Notes under the pieces: model-generated
What the model was told of the DNA's origin: nothing
Database searches by the model: none
What the model saw: the letters and a program-made list of their open reading frames with translations, nothing else
Position numbers and translations under genes: made by a program
Source of the DNA: CADEFX01 sp046154585
GTDB lineage: Bacteria; Pseudomonadota; Alphaproteobacteria; Rhizobiales; Hyphomicrobiaceae
Assembly: GCA_046154585.1 (NCBI GenBank)
Contig: JBJXDX010000079.1
Location: 1 to 64,000 of the forward strand
Reading direction: 5' to 3'
Length of the DNA stretch: 64,000 nt
In this document: positions 42,233 through 51,334 of the stretch, in pieces
How positions within the stretch are numbered: the stretch's first letter is position 1
Layout of the letters: every line of letters begins with the position of its first letter

Positions 42233-42572
42233 GGGCTGGGTCCGTCCCGTTTTTTGTTGTCGCGCTCCAGTGGTTCGACGTGCTTTTTCTTGAGGATAGG
42301 GTGGCACGAAGCCTGCGGCCACGACAAAGCGCGGCTGGTTGCGGATGCTGGCCTTGGTCGAATGCTCGGCAAACGTGGGCGGCTTGGAAGCTTGAAGAGG
42401 GTTGGTTATAGTGCGGCGCCAATTCCGGCGCCGCGCTGACGCTGATGCCGCTTCATCGGGCAGGCTCTGGCTTGCGACGACTGTAGAATGTGCCTGACCT
42501 GACTGGGGGCGAAACGGCCGGACAAGCGTTCAATTCCCGCTCGATTGGGATGGTAGGGGGAGCAGGAACCAG
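42233..42572. promoter_or_regulatory. Divergent region with possible promoter and 8-bp palindrome
   Basis: The spacer of 340 bp is gene-free. TTGGAA (42384-42389) and TTATAG (42406-42411) are 16 bases apart and could be a promoter for the OmpA-type gene. A perfect inverted repeat GCGGCGCC/GGCGCCGC (42413-42420/42427-42434) follows immediately, placed like an operator or leader hairpin. Both are suggestions only. Confidence 0.35.
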
Positions 42573-44816
42573 ATGAAGTGCAACCCGTGGCGCTGGCTTT
42601 GGGGCCTCGTTCCGGTCGTCGTCTTGGCATGGGCTTGCGTTCAGGTTGAGCACGCACGAGTTGAGCGGGATCTCGGCACACGCGCCAAGCAGGCGCTGGC
42701 TCGCGCCGGGTTCGACTGGGCGGAGGTGTCGGTATCGGGTCGCGATGCCGCGCTTTCAGGCCAGGCCGCCGACAGAAGCGATGCTGCCCGTGCTGCCAAG
42801 GCCGTTAATGACACCTGGGGCGTGCGCGTCGCGACCGATTTGTCCACTCTGATCGATGTGGTTGACAGATACGAATGGCTGGCGCTGCGACGCGAGGATC
42901 GTATCCGGCTGACCGGGTCGGTTCCGAGCGAAGCGACGCGCCGCGACATCGTCGGGATCGTGACGGCCAGTTTTCCGAACTTGGACGTTGATGACCGGTT
43001 GAAACTGGCCCGTGGCGCACCTCCGATTGATACGTGGGTAGGTGGAGTTGGCTTCGGCATCAAGCAACTCGCACAGCTCAAGAGCGGACAGGTTCATCTC
43101 GATGTGACGGCGCTGACCATCTCGGGCGAAGCGATAAATCTGCAGGCATATCGCAGCGTCAGGGCGGCCCTGAGCTCGGCATTGCCTCCAGGCATCAGCC
43201 TGAGGGGAGCGCGCATCACCGCGCCTGCGGTGAAGCCGTTCCACTGGTCCGCCCGCCTCACCCGTGATCAGCTCGTGTTCTCGGGTTTCGTGCCTAGCGA
43301 CCAAGTGCGCGAGGAGATTTTGGCGGCAGCGCGTCGCCATGCTGCGCCAGCAGTGAGAGTCGTAGATGAAGCTGAGCCGGCGGAGGGTGCGCCCGGCGAT
43401 TGGGCAGGTGCGGTGCTCGCTGTCGTGCGCGCGCTGACAGTTCTTGAAGAAGGTACGGTAGAAGCGCGCGACACCCAGTGGGCCTTCTCCGGCGTTGCGG
43501 AGACGGAAACCAAGGCCGATCAAGCGCGCAAGGAGCTGCAGGCTGTGGCGGCCCCACATAGAGTTGCGCTGCAAATCACCACACGCGAGCCGGCGCCCGT
43601 GAGCCCGTACATCACAACGGCCACACTGAGCGGCGGGAAGCTAGTGCTGGCGGGGCATGCGCCGTCGGTTGACGAGCGCGATGCTATTGCCGATTCAGCG
43701 AGGCGGCGGCTCGCGGGCGCCCCGGTCGAAGTCACGCTTCTCATCGCACCTGGACAGTCTGCGTCATGGCGCAGTTGCATCGAGGCGGGTCTGGATGCAC
43801 TGGCGCAACTCGGCGGTGGGCGTGTCAGCCTGACGGATCGCCGGCTTGAGGTCGCGGGCCGCACACAATCGAGCACCCTTGCCAAGGCACTTCCCGACAC
43901 TGTCCGCGCATCTGCCGGGACGGATTGCGACGCGGATGTGAACGTTGCCTTCGATCCGCCTCCGGAGCCGAAGTTGCGCTGGTCTGCGACCTATGATCAG
44001 GACGTGCTGGAGCTGGGCGGTCAGGTCGCCGGCGAAGCCGCAAAAACCGAGTTGCTTCGTGTTGCCGGAGCGCAATTTTCGGGCGCGCGCGTGATTGATC
44101 GGATGGTGCCGGTTGGCGAGCCGTCCGAGGCGTGGACGTCCACGGCCCGCGAGGCGCTCATGACGCTCGCTCGGCTGAAGCGCGGAAAGGCCGAGGTCGT
44201 CGATCAAGAGCTCAGCATTTCCGGCGACGCCCGCGATGACGATGTATTGCAAGCCATCGGTGACGCGCTCACGCGCGGGCTGCCCAAAGGATACGGCGGC
44301 CGCCATTCCGTCGTGGTGCGCCGCGACCCGTCACCCGCTCCGGCCCAAACTCAAACCGAGACCGCTCAAGCTCAGCGAGGCTCAGGCCAATCTACGGCCT
44401 CCGTCGAGGCCAAGCCTGCTCCGGAGGTCGTCCAGCGCAAGGCCGAAGCGAATGCATGCCAGGATGCTTTGCAAACTGTGGCCAGGACCGGGATCATCGA
44501 GTTCGAGCGGGCCGATGCCGATCTCGATACCGCAAGCTATTCAACTTTGGCGCGGCTGGCGGCGGTCGCGGGCCAATGTCCCAACGTGCGATTTGAGGTT
44601 GCGGGGCATGCGGATGGAGACGGCAAACCGGAGAACAATCAGCGTCTGTCGGAGCGCCGCGCACAGGCCGTGCTTGAATACCTCGCCAAATCCGGTGTTC
44701 CGGCGGCGCGCATGAGCGCGGTCGGTTATGGCATGACACGCCCGCTGGTGCCGAATACGACAGTTGAAAACAAGGCCAAGAACCGGCGCATCGAGTTCGT
44801 CGTCAAAACCGACTAG
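42573..44816 (+). CDS. OmpA-family protein with repeated BON-like domains
   Basis: The 747-residue envelope protein has one N-terminal membrane segment (WLWGLVPVVVLAWACVQV). It is followed by a long region of repeated BON-like units of about 70-80 residues, each with an LSG/ISG/LAG strand such as VSGRDAALSGQA and LTISGEAI. A Pro/Gln/Ala-rich linker near 595-630 leads to a C-terminal OmpA domain, whose peptidoglycan-binding motif is NQRLSERRAQAVLEYL, ending RRIEFVVKTD. The plan resembles ArfA/OmpATb-like proteins that tether the envelope to peptidoglycan. The last codons are duplicated just past the stop. Two small-to-medium membrane-protein genes follow on the same strand. Confidence 0.87.
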   Translation: MKCNPWRWLWGLVPVVVLAWACVQVEHARVERDLGTRAKQALARAGFDWAEVSVSGRDAALSGQAADRSDAARAAKAVNDTWGVRVATDLSTLIDVVDRYEWLALRREDRIRLTGSVPSEATRRDIVGIVTASFPNLDVDDRLKLARGAPPIDTWVGGVGFGIKQLAQLKSGQVHLDVTALTISGEAINLQAYRSVRAALSSALPPGISLRGARITAPAVKPFHWSARLTRDQLVFSGFVPSDQVREEILAAARRHAAPAVRVVDEAEPAEGAPGDWAGAVLAVVRALTVLEEGTVEARDTQWAFSGVAETETKADQARKELQAVAAPHRVALQITTREPAPVSPYITTATLSGGKLVLAGHAPSVDERDAIADSARRRLAGAPVEVTLLIAPGQSASWRSCIEAGLDALAQLGGGRVSLTDRRLEVAGRTQSSTLAKALPDTVRASAGTDCDADVNVAFDPPPEPKLRWSATYDQDVLELGGQVAGEAAKTELLRVAGAQFSGARVIDRMVPVGEPSEAWTSTAREALMTLARLKRGKAEVVDQELSISGDARDDDVLQAIGDALTRGLPKGYGGRHSVVVRRDPSPAPAQTQTETAQAQRGSGQSTASVEAKPAPEVVQRKAEANACQDALQTVARTGIIEFERADADLDTASYSTLARLAAVAGQCPNVRFEVAGHADGDGKPENNQRLSERRAQAVLEYLAKSGVPAARMSAVGYGMTRPLVPNTTVENKAKNRRIEFVVKTD

Positions 44817-44833
44817 TTCGTCGTCAAAACCGA
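44794..44833 (+). repeat. 21-bp tandem duplication across the OmpA-gene stop codon
   Basis: The 19 bases at 44794-44812 recur exactly at 44815-44833, giving a period of 21. The first copy encodes the final EFVVKTD; the second starts directly with the TAG stop and is untranslated. Confidence 0.85.
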
Positions 44834-44853
44834 TTGAGGAGTAGAGCGCGACT

Positions 44854-44970
44854 ATGGGAAACGGGATGGACTATCTGGCTCTTCAACTCGCCTGGTACCT
44901 GCTGGCAGCGTTCGGCTTTGGCCTCCTTATTGGTTGGTGTTCGTGCAGTCCTCGCGGCAAGCGTACGTGA
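44854..44970 (+). CDS. 38-residue single-helix membrane protein
   Basis: This short frame lies between the OmpA-type gene and the gene at 45007. It encodes 38 residues: MGNGMDYLALQL, then a hydrophobic helix (AWYLLAAFGFGLLIGW) and a short Cys- and Arg/Lys-containing tail ending KRT. AGGAG lies 12 bases before the ATG. Spacing of 37 bp on each side fits an operon. No family is recognised; the Cys residues might be modified or bind metal. Confidence 0.6.
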   Translation: MGNGMDYLALQLAWYLLAAFGFGLLIGWCSCSPRGKRT

Positions 44971-45006
44971 GAGCCGGCAGCCTGTGAGCCTCGGGAGCCA
45001 CGATAG

Positions 45007-46485
45007 ATGACCGCATTGACCTGGCAGACGCTCCTGCTCCTGACAGTCGCCTATTTTACGGGCTGCTGCCTCGGGTGCATTCTGCGGCGGATTTTCTGGC
45101 CGCCACGTGTGGTCGTGCCTGAGGCCGTTACGCAGTCGGCCGTGGCCACCGCGTCCCAAGGGGCTGGTGCTGCGGCAGCGCTGTCGCGATCGACGGTCCA
45201 GACGCGGCCCCATCCCGTGGCGCAAGAGCCGGTCCACCGCGTGCGGCCGATCGAGGCGGCCGTGGCCGCCGAGCGGCAGACGGAGGCGGTCGCTGCTCCC
45301 GGCAAAAAGGAAGAACCGCGTGTCGAGCGCGTTGTCGACGCCCGCCCTGTCGACCGGCAGCCTGCGCCCGCGGCAACGCCCGCTCCGCGCGTTGAAGAAA
45401 AAGCGGCCGTCGTCGGACCCGATGATCTCAAGCGCATTTACCTGATCGATGCCGTGGTCGAGTCGCAGCTCAACGCGATTGGCGTGCGCGGGTTCGCGGA
45501 GATCGCGCAATGGACGGCGGCGGATGTTGCGCGCGTCAGCAATGAGCTTGGCTTCAAGGGACGCGTTCAGAACGAGAATTGGATCGAACAGGCGCAAGTT
45601 CTGGCCAAGGGCGGCGAGACACACTATGCGCGCCGGTTGGCGCGGGGCGAAACCGTCGCGGCCCAAGTCGTCGAGGATGAAGGCAAGCCTTCTGCCGTCG
45701 CTATCACCCCGGAGAAGAGCCCTGTCTCCGACAGCCATCCGGACGTCTCCAGCCGATCCGCGTTTGCGAAGGTTGCCGAACAGGCGCCGCAAAAGGAAGA
45801 CTGGCCCGCATCGGTTGTGCCGGGTGATGCGGGCGCACCCGTCCGGTCGCTGCCGGTCGGTATGGCGCGCGACAACTTGCAGCGCATTCGGGGCATCAAC
45901 GCCGAGATCGAGGAACTCGTTGGCCTGCAAGGCGTGACCCGGTACGCGCAGATTGCGAGTTGGGCCAAGGCCGATGTCGAGCGTTTCGATCGCCTGCTGG
46001 GGCAGGATGGACGGATTGCACGAGAGAATTGGATCGAACAGGCCCAAATCCTGGCCAAGGGCGGGGATACGGCTTACTCGCTTGATCTGGAGCGTCGCGA
46101 CGCAGGGTCCGGCGAGAGCGGGATCACGCCCACGCGTACGACGGACCTCTCCGGTTTGCGATCCGTCCGTTCGGAGGCGCTTCGCGCGGCGGACAAGCCG
46201 CCGACAAACGAGATCGGCAGCTCACGCCGCATCGGTCTTGCGGGCGACCTCAAGCGTATCCGGGGCATCGGGGTGCTGATCGAAAAGAGGCTCCACGCAC
46301 TTGGGGTCACGTCCTACGAGCACATCGCCCATTGGACCGCCTCGGACATCGATCGCATCAGCCAGACTCTCGATTTCAAGGGCCGCATCGAGCGGGAAAA
46401 CTGGGTCGAGCAAGCGCGCATCCTCGCTGCTGGCGGTCAGACGGAATTCTCGCGGCGGTTCGATCGCAGCGGCAGCCACATCTGA
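45007..46485 (+). CDS. Membrane-anchored protein with three NuoE-tail-like helix-hairpin repeats
   Basis: The 492-residue protein starts with one membrane helix (LTWQTLLLLTVAYFTGCCLG), then a Pro/Ala/Arg-rich linker to about residue 135. Three homologous repeats of about 70 residues follow, near 140-215, 292-365 and 415-490. Each reads LKRI or LQRI..., then IAxWTxxDV, then (K/D)GR(I/V)xxENW(I/V)EQAxxLAxGG. The same motif occurs as the C-terminal extension of alphaproteobacterial NuoE and some L21 proteins and is helix-hairpin-helix-like. A DNA- or protein-binding scaffold in the cytoplasm is inferred. Confidence 0.75.
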   Translation: MTALTWQTLLLLTVAYFTGCCLGCILRRIFWPPRVVVPEAVTQSAVATASQGAGAAAALSRSTVQTRPHPVAQEPVHRVRPIEAAVAAERQTEAVAAPGKKEEPRVERVVDARPVDRQPAPAATPAPRVEEKAAVVGPDDLKRIYLIDAVVESQLNAIGVRGFAEIAQWTAADVARVSNELGFKGRVQNENWIEQAQVLAKGGETHYARRLARGETVAAQVVEDEGKPSAVAITPEKSPVSDSHPDVSSRSAFAKVAEQAPQKEDWPASVVPGDAGAPVRSLPVGMARDNLQRIRGINAEIEELVGLQGVTRYAQIASWAKADVERFDRLLGQDGRIARENWIEQAQILAKGGDTAYSLDLERRDAGSGESGITPTRTTDLSGLRSVRSEALRAADKPPTNEIGSSRRIGLAGDLKRIRGIGVLIEKRLHALGVTSYEHIAHWTASDIDRISQTLDFKGRIERENWVEQARILAAGGQTEFSRRFDRSGSHI

Positions 46486-46486
46486 G

Positions 46487-46504
46487 GACGGGCCGCCGCC
46501 CGTC
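46487..46504. terminator. GC hairpin between convergent genes, terminator-like
   Basis: A perfect 7-bp stem GACGGGC/GCCCGTC with a 4-base loop starts 2 bases after the stop at 46485. It lies before the stop of the minus-strand hydrolase gene. No T-run follows on either strand, so efficiency as a terminator is uncertain. Confidence 0.4.
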
Positions 46505-46537
46505 GCGCGATCGGGTGCGGCAGACGAATGGTGGCGC

Positions 46538-47455
46538 TTACCTGTCTGCAGCAGCCAGGAAGTCGTCGATAGTGCTGAGCGTTCGAGGTTCGCGCAGAAG
46601 CGGCGTGTGACCTTGCCCTGGTACGACCAGCGCCTCCAGGCGGGGGTGGCGCAAACGCATCTCCTGCAGGGTGCGGTCGCTCAGCACATCGGAAAGTTCG
46701 CCGCGGATGGCTAGCGTCGGCAGGTACGACAGCGCCTCGAACTGCGGCCAGAACGTCGCCGCAGGACCATCGAACAGGCTCATCGTCTTGGCGAGATTCT
46801 GGTCATAGCTGTGCGCCGGCTGTCCGTTGACGTCGTCGAACCAGTCGCGCGCCAGATGGGCCCAGTCGTCCGCCCGGACGGCTGGAAAGGTGCGCGTGTT
46901 CATGCCCTCCACTAGCGATGCTGCCTCGCGCCATGAAGCCGGAAGCGGCACCCGGCCGGTGTAGGCGACGATACGTGTCAGACCGTCACGCTCGATCACC
47001 GGGCCGATGTCATTCAACACGACGGCGCCGACGCTGGTCGGTCGCGCCGTGGCCATGAGCATGGCGATCAGGCCGCCCCGCGACGTGCCGACGATCGCCG
47101 GTTCGTGCACGCCCGTCACCGTCATGAGGTCCAGGACATCCAGCATTTCCATGCGGACGTTGTAGTTTTGCCAGTTTGGATCGCGCGCCGATCGTCCTCG
47201 TCCGCGCAAGTCCACGGCATAGACGTCGCGCGCCTGCGGGTTTGCCGGATCGCTCAAGGACATAGCGAGTGCGTGAAAATCGCGGCTGTTGCGCGTCAGC
47301 CCCGGAATGCAGACCACAGGACGGCGCGAAGCGGCCGGTGCAGAATAGTGACGGGCAAAAAGGCGCAGGCCGTCGCGCGACGTGTAGAAAACATCGCGCC
47401 AGTTCTGCAAGTCCGGTTTGGCCTTCTCCCCGCCGCGCGCCCCCGCTGCGCTCAT
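46538..47455 (-). CDS. Alpha/beta hydrolase
   Basis: The 305-residue alpha/beta-hydrolase fold protein shows VVCIPGLTRNSRDF (oxyanion region), VDLRGRGRSARDP, the nucleophile elbow VGTSRGGLIAM with Ser, an acid in the area of RGELSDVLSD and the catalytic His in GQGHTPLL. No signal peptide is seen. It might be an esterase, a C-C hydrolase or a lactonase. It follows the SLT-type transglycosylase gene on the same strand, 13 bp after its stop. Confidence 0.9.
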   Translation of the reverse strand: MSAAGARGGEKAKPDLQNWRDVFYTSRDGLRLFARHYSAPAASRRPVVCIPGLTRNSRDFHALAMSLSDPANPQARDVYAVDLRGRGRSARDPNWQNYNVRMEMLDVLDLMTVTGVHEPAIVGTSRGGLIAMLMATARPTSVGAVVLNDIGPVIERDGLTRIVAYTGRVPLPASWREAASLVEGMNTRTFPAVRADDWAHLARDWFDDVNGQPAHSYDQNLAKTMSLFDGPAATFWPQFEALSYLPTLAIRGELSDVLSDRTLQEMRLRHPRLEALVVPGQGHTPLLREPRTLSTIDDFLAAADR

Positions 47456-47468
47456 CGTGCATGTCCCC

Positions 47469-49718
47469 TTACTCGGCCGCTGTGCGCAGTTTCAGATCCT
47501 GGCTGAGACGTAACGCCTGCGCCTCTCCCAGGCGTGCGCGATACACCTGAATGTTGGCGAGCACTTTCTTGACGTACTCGCGGGTCTCCTCGATCGGGAT
47601 GCTTTCGATCCAATCGATCGGGTCCACCTTGGACGTGCGCGGATCGCCGAACGCACGCATCCATTCTCTCGCCCGACCGGGGCCGGCGTTGTAGCCGGCC
47701 AGTGTCAGCACGTAGTTGCCGCCGAACTCCGCCATGCGATCGCCAATGTAGGCGGATGCGATCATGGCATTGTAGCTGTTGTCGGTGAGGAGCCGCGGCA
47801 CGTCGCATTTGACCTTGTGATCGCGGCAGATGTGCCGCGCCGTGATCGGCATGACCTGCAGCAGACCTCGCGCTCCAGCTGTTGAAATGATGGCTGAGTT
47901 GAACTCGCTTTCCTGCCGCGCGATGCCCAGCAGCATCGCCGTCTCCGGAGGCGTACGCAACGGCTTATAGGTCGGGAACGTGTGCACCGGATAGGCATAG
48001 ATGACGAGGTTCATGCCGCGTGCGATCGCCGTCTTGCCGATCCGCACGACCATCTGTGTATCGCCGAGCGTCTCCGCGAGCTGCGCCAGCAGCGCCACTT
48101 CGCCCTCGGTCTTGAGGTGGTAGCGCAGATGGCCGGCCAGCATCCGCACGATGCTGCGGTCCAGATTCGCGTTGACCGCGATGCCCACCGCTTTCACCGC
48201 ATCGAGCTCGTTGAACCGGTTTGCCTCTTCGGCCGTTGGCATTGCGGGCAGATTGGCACCGAGCCCGGGGCCTGGCTCGATCTTGTGCCGTGCGAGCTGG
48301 CCATGGAAGGTATCGAACAGCTTGGCTGCCTCGGCATAGCGCTTATGAGCCTCGTCCTGGCGCCCCAAGGCCTCCAGTGTGCGCCCGAGCCAGTAGTCTG
48401 CCCGCGATTGCGTCAGCGGTCCGTCCGCTGCGGCTCGCGACGCTTCGAGATGCGTCAGCGCCGCCTTGGCGTTGTCGAGATATCGCAACGCCAGCCAGCC
48501 GGCCATGAAGGTCGCATCCTTGAGCGGGTTGACGCTCAACGGCCCGGGATCACGCACAACGGCGTAGGCGATGTCCGGTTTGTCCGCGCGCAGCGCCGCA
48601 TAAGCGGCAGCGCGGCGCTCCATCCACCAGTCGTCGGGACTGACCAGCTTATCCGGGTCGTTCGGCAGCACGGTGAGGATCTTCCACACCTCGTCCATCC
48701 TGCCGAGTGAGCGCAAATGCTGGACGCGCTGGTAGGCCAGGCCCCAGTCGACTGTGCCTTCGGCCTCGGCAGGCAGCGCCGCCAGCAGTTTGTCTGCCGT
48801 CTTCGCTTTCAGGAACACGGCCAGCCGTGCCTCGGCCTTCTTCTGCTCCGCCTCAGGCAACAGCGGGATGACCCGCCGGGCGATCGCCCCCCGCTCGTCA
48901 CGCTCCGAGGAGAAGCGCACGCTGTCGACGAGAATGCGATCGAGCCGCCGCTTGTGATCGTCGGCGCTCAGCAACGTCTTGAACCGCTCCAGGAAGCCGG
49001 TTTCGAGCGTTGCTGCAAGCTCGTACTCCCGCCAAACCTTGGCGGCCGTCGTGCGCGCGCGATCCTGATCCTTTTCCGCCAAATGTGCGGAGGCGAGCGC
49101 GGCAAAGCCGGCCCCTGTCTGCGGACCCTCGTCGCGGAACATGCTGCGGATCTTCTGCGAGCTGCCGCCCTGCACGAACGCCTGCTCTTCCGCGCGCCGC
49201 CGCAAGAGCTGGCGATCAGGCCACGCGGGGTTGGCCTCGCTGAAGGAATAAAATTCGGCCGGCGTTCCAAACCCGTTGCGCAACGCAAACCAATCCACGA
49301 GCCGCCGCGCCGCAGGATCCGCCAGTTGTCCGCGGAGCGCGCGCGCGCGCGCGATGTCGCCTGCCCCCACCGCCTTGATGGCCTCGCGCACGCGTTGCGC
49401 ATCTTCTGCGTTGACCGCATAGGTGCGCACCGGGGCGATCAACGCCGTCAGGGCCTTCTTGTATTCAGCTTCCGGCGTCAGCTCTGGCGCAGCTTCGACC
49501 CCGGGAGCTGAATCATTCTGGGCGATGACTGTGGACGAAACGGCCTGGCGTTGCGGATTGCGCGCCGGCGGAGGCGGCTGAACCCGGGCTGCGGCGGCCG
49601 ACGGTTTGACCCTGGCTCCGGGCGCAGCCTTCAACTCCGCCCGAAACGTCCCGCCGGCCACCAGCAACACGACGGCCCGAATCAGCAGCCTGGATGGAAA
49701 TCCGCGATGCGCCGGCAA
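47469..49718 (-). CDS. Soluble lytic murein transglycosylase (SLT70-like)
   Basis: The protein of about 749 residues has a large alpha-superhelical region and a C-terminal SLT domain. The catalytic Glu lies in IARQESEFN, followed by STAGARGLLQVMP and TLAGYNAGPGRAREWM. It degrades peptidoglycan in the periplasm. There is no ATG near the N-terminus; I chose the TTG at 49718 because AGAGG lies seven bases upstream and a signal-like hydrophobic run (RLLIRAVVLLVAGG) follows. The frame opens at 49883. A GC dinucleotide run of 15 bases (49337-49351) lies in the coding part. Divergent from dapA. Confidence 0.9.
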   Translation of the reverse strand: MPAHRGFPSRLLIRAVVLLVAGGTFRAELKAAPGARVKPSAAAARVQPPPPARNPQRQAVSSTVIAQNDSAPGVEAAPELTPEAEYKKALTALIAPVRTYAVNAEDAQRVREAIKAVGAGDIARARALRGQLADPAARRLVDWFALRNGFGTPAEFYSFSEANPAWPDRQLLRRRAEEQAFVQGGSSQKIRSMFRDEGPQTGAGFAALASAHLAEKDQDRARTTAAKVWREYELAATLETGFLERFKTLLSADDHKRRLDRILVDSVRFSSERDERGAIARRVIPLLPEAEQKKAEARLAVFLKAKTADKLLAALPAEAEGTVDWGLAYQRVQHLRSLGRMDEVWKILTVLPNDPDKLVSPDDWWMERRAAAYAALRADKPDIAYAVVRDPGPLSVNPLKDATFMAGWLALRYLDNAKAALTHLEASRAAADGPLTQSRADYWLGRTLEALGRQDEAHKRYAEAAKLFDTFHGQLARHKIEPGPGLGANLPAMPTAEEANRFNELDAVKAVGIAVNANLDRSIVRMLAGHLRYHLKTEGEVALLAQLAETLGDTQMVVRIGKTAIARGMNLVIYAYPVHTFPTYKPLRTPPETAMLLGIARQESEFNSAIISTAGARGLLQVMPITARHICRDHKVKCDVPRLLTDNSYNAMIASAYIGDRMAEFGGNYVLTLAGYNAGPGRAREWMRAFGDPRTSKVDPIDWIESIPIEETREYVKKVLANIQVYRARLGEAQALRLSQDLKLRTAAE

Positions 49719-49932
49719 CAGCGACCTCTCTTTGGCAGGCTTTTGGCCGTGTATCGGTGCATATGGGCCGCGGCCAATCTTGCGGCATGAAACACGAAGG
49801 CATATGGTGAGCGCGATTTTGTGGCGCAGGCCGTCGGCGTCCTCATTTTTGGCTGGGCAACGTACCAAGCGAAACGATGGCATTCAAGGAGCGCCGGCTC
49901 GAACGCTGGCCTCCAATTCGGGAGGCAGGCTC

Positions 49933-50826
49933 ATGTTCAAGGGCTCATTTACGGCACTGATCACGCCCTTCAAGAACGGCAAGGTCGATGATCAGGCGTT
50001 CACGCGCCTCGTCGAATGGCAGATCGACGAAGGGACGCACGGCCTTGTCCCCGTTGGCACCACGGGGGAATGCCCCACATTGAGCCACGATGAGCACAAG
50101 CATGTCGTCGAGCTCTGCATCAAGGCGGCGCGCAAGCGGGTGCCGGTCATCGCGGGCGCGGGTTCCAATTCGACAGCCGAGGCGATCGACTTCACGCGGC
50201 ACGCCAAGAAGGCCGGCGCCGATGCTGTCCTGCACGTCACGGGCTACTACAACAAGCCCACGCAGGAGGGTCTCTACCAGCACTTCAAGGCGATCAACGA
50301 TGCTGTCGACATTCCAATCTTCCTCTACAATGTGCCGCCCCGCACCATCGTCGATATCTCGGTGGCGACGATCGGGCGCTGCGCGAAACTGCAGAACGTC
50401 GTCGGTATCAAGGACGCAACCGCCAATGTATCCCGCGTGACCCTGCAGCGGCTGGCCTGCGGCAACGATTTCGTCCAGCTCTCCGGCGAGGATGCGACGG
50501 CGCTCGGCTTCAACGTCCACGGCGGGGTAGGCTGCATCTCGGTCACGTCGAACGTGGCGCCGCGGTTATGCTCCGAGTTCCAGTCGGCCTGCATGAAGGG
50601 GGACTGGAAGACGGCGCGCGAGATCCAGGAGCGCCTGATGCCGTTGCACGATGCGTTGTTCTGCGAGACGTCTCCCGGTCCCGTGAAGTACGCGGCGTCG
50701 CGCCTTGGCATCTGCTCGGCCGAGACCCGCCTGCCGCTGGTGCCGATCGCCGAGGAGTCGAAGAAAAAAGTCGACGCGGCGCTCGTGTCGGCCGGCCTGT
50801 CCAATCTGGCCAAGGCTGCCGAGTAG
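49933..50826 (+). CDS. dapA: 4-hydroxy-tetrahydrodipicolinate synthase
   Basis: The 297-residue enzyme condenses pyruvate with aspartate semialdehyde in lysine and diaminopimelate synthesis. Motifs are GSFTALITPFKNG, VPVGTTGECPTL, HVTGYYNKPTQEG, YNVPPRTIVD and the Schiff-base Lys in VVGIKDAT. The ATG at 49933 has GGGAGG upstream and fits the family N-terminus; the open frame begins much earlier. It is 26 bp before smpB, the usual Hyphomicrobiales order. Confidence 0.96.
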   Translation: MFKGSFTALITPFKNGKVDDQAFTRLVEWQIDEGTHGLVPVGTTGECPTLSHDEHKHVVELCIKAARKRVPVIAGAGSNSTAEAIDFTRHAKKAGADAVLHVTGYYNKPTQEGLYQHFKAINDAVDIPIFLYNVPPRTIVDISVATIGRCAKLQNVVGIKDATANVSRVTLQRLACGNDFVQLSGEDATALGFNVHGGVGCISVTSNVAPRLCSEFQSACMKGDWKTAREIQERLMPLHDALFCETSPGPVKYAASRLGICSAETRLPLVPIAEESKKKVDAALVSAGLSNLAKAAE

Positions 50827-50852
50827 CGCGCGGTAAAGTCGAGGTATCCGCA

Positions 50853-51329
50853 ATGGCGGCCAAGAAGGATGATGGCCGCCGCGTGGTCGCGGAGAATCGC
50901 AAGGCGCGCTACGAGTACATGATCGGCGAAACCTACGAGGCCGGCATTCAGCTTGCCGGTACGGAGGTGAAGTCGCTGCGTCAGGGCCAGGCCAACATAG
51001 CGGAAAGCTATGCCTCGGCCGAGGGCGACGGCCTGTATCTGATCAATGCCTATATTCCCGAGTATCAGCAGGCCGGCGAGTTCTTCCAGCACGAGCCGCG
51101 GCGTCACCGGCGCCTTCTTCTCAAAAAACGGGAAATTCACAAGCTGCGCATTGCCGTCGAGCGCCAGGGCATGACCGTGGTGCCGCTCGAGCTCTATTTC
51201 AATCAGCGCGGCCTCGCCAAGCTCAGGCTGGCCCTGGCGCAGGGCAAGAAGATGCATGACCGCCGCGAGGCCACCAAAAAACGCGAATGGGACCGCCAGA
51301 AGGCGCGGCTGATGCGCGAAAAGGGATAG
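50853..51329 (+). CDS. smpB: SsrA-binding protein
   Basis: The 158-residue tmRNA partner is required for trans-translation rescue of stalled ribosomes. Conserved blocks are VVAENRKARYEYMIGE, EAGIQLAGTEVKSLRQGQ, AYIPEYQQA and RGLAKLRLALAQGKKMHDRR, ending with a basic tail. The ATG at 50853 has GAGG nine bases upstream. The tmRNA gene itself is not in the window. Confidence 0.97.
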   Translation: MAAKKDDGRRVVAENRKARYEYMIGETYEAGIQLAGTEVKSLRQGQANIAESYASAEGDGLYLINAYIPEYQQAGEFFQHEPRRHRRLLLKKREIHKLRIAVERQGMTVVPLELYFNQRGLAKLRLALAQGKKMHDRREATKKREWDRQKARLMREKG

Positions 51330-51334
51330 CGCCC

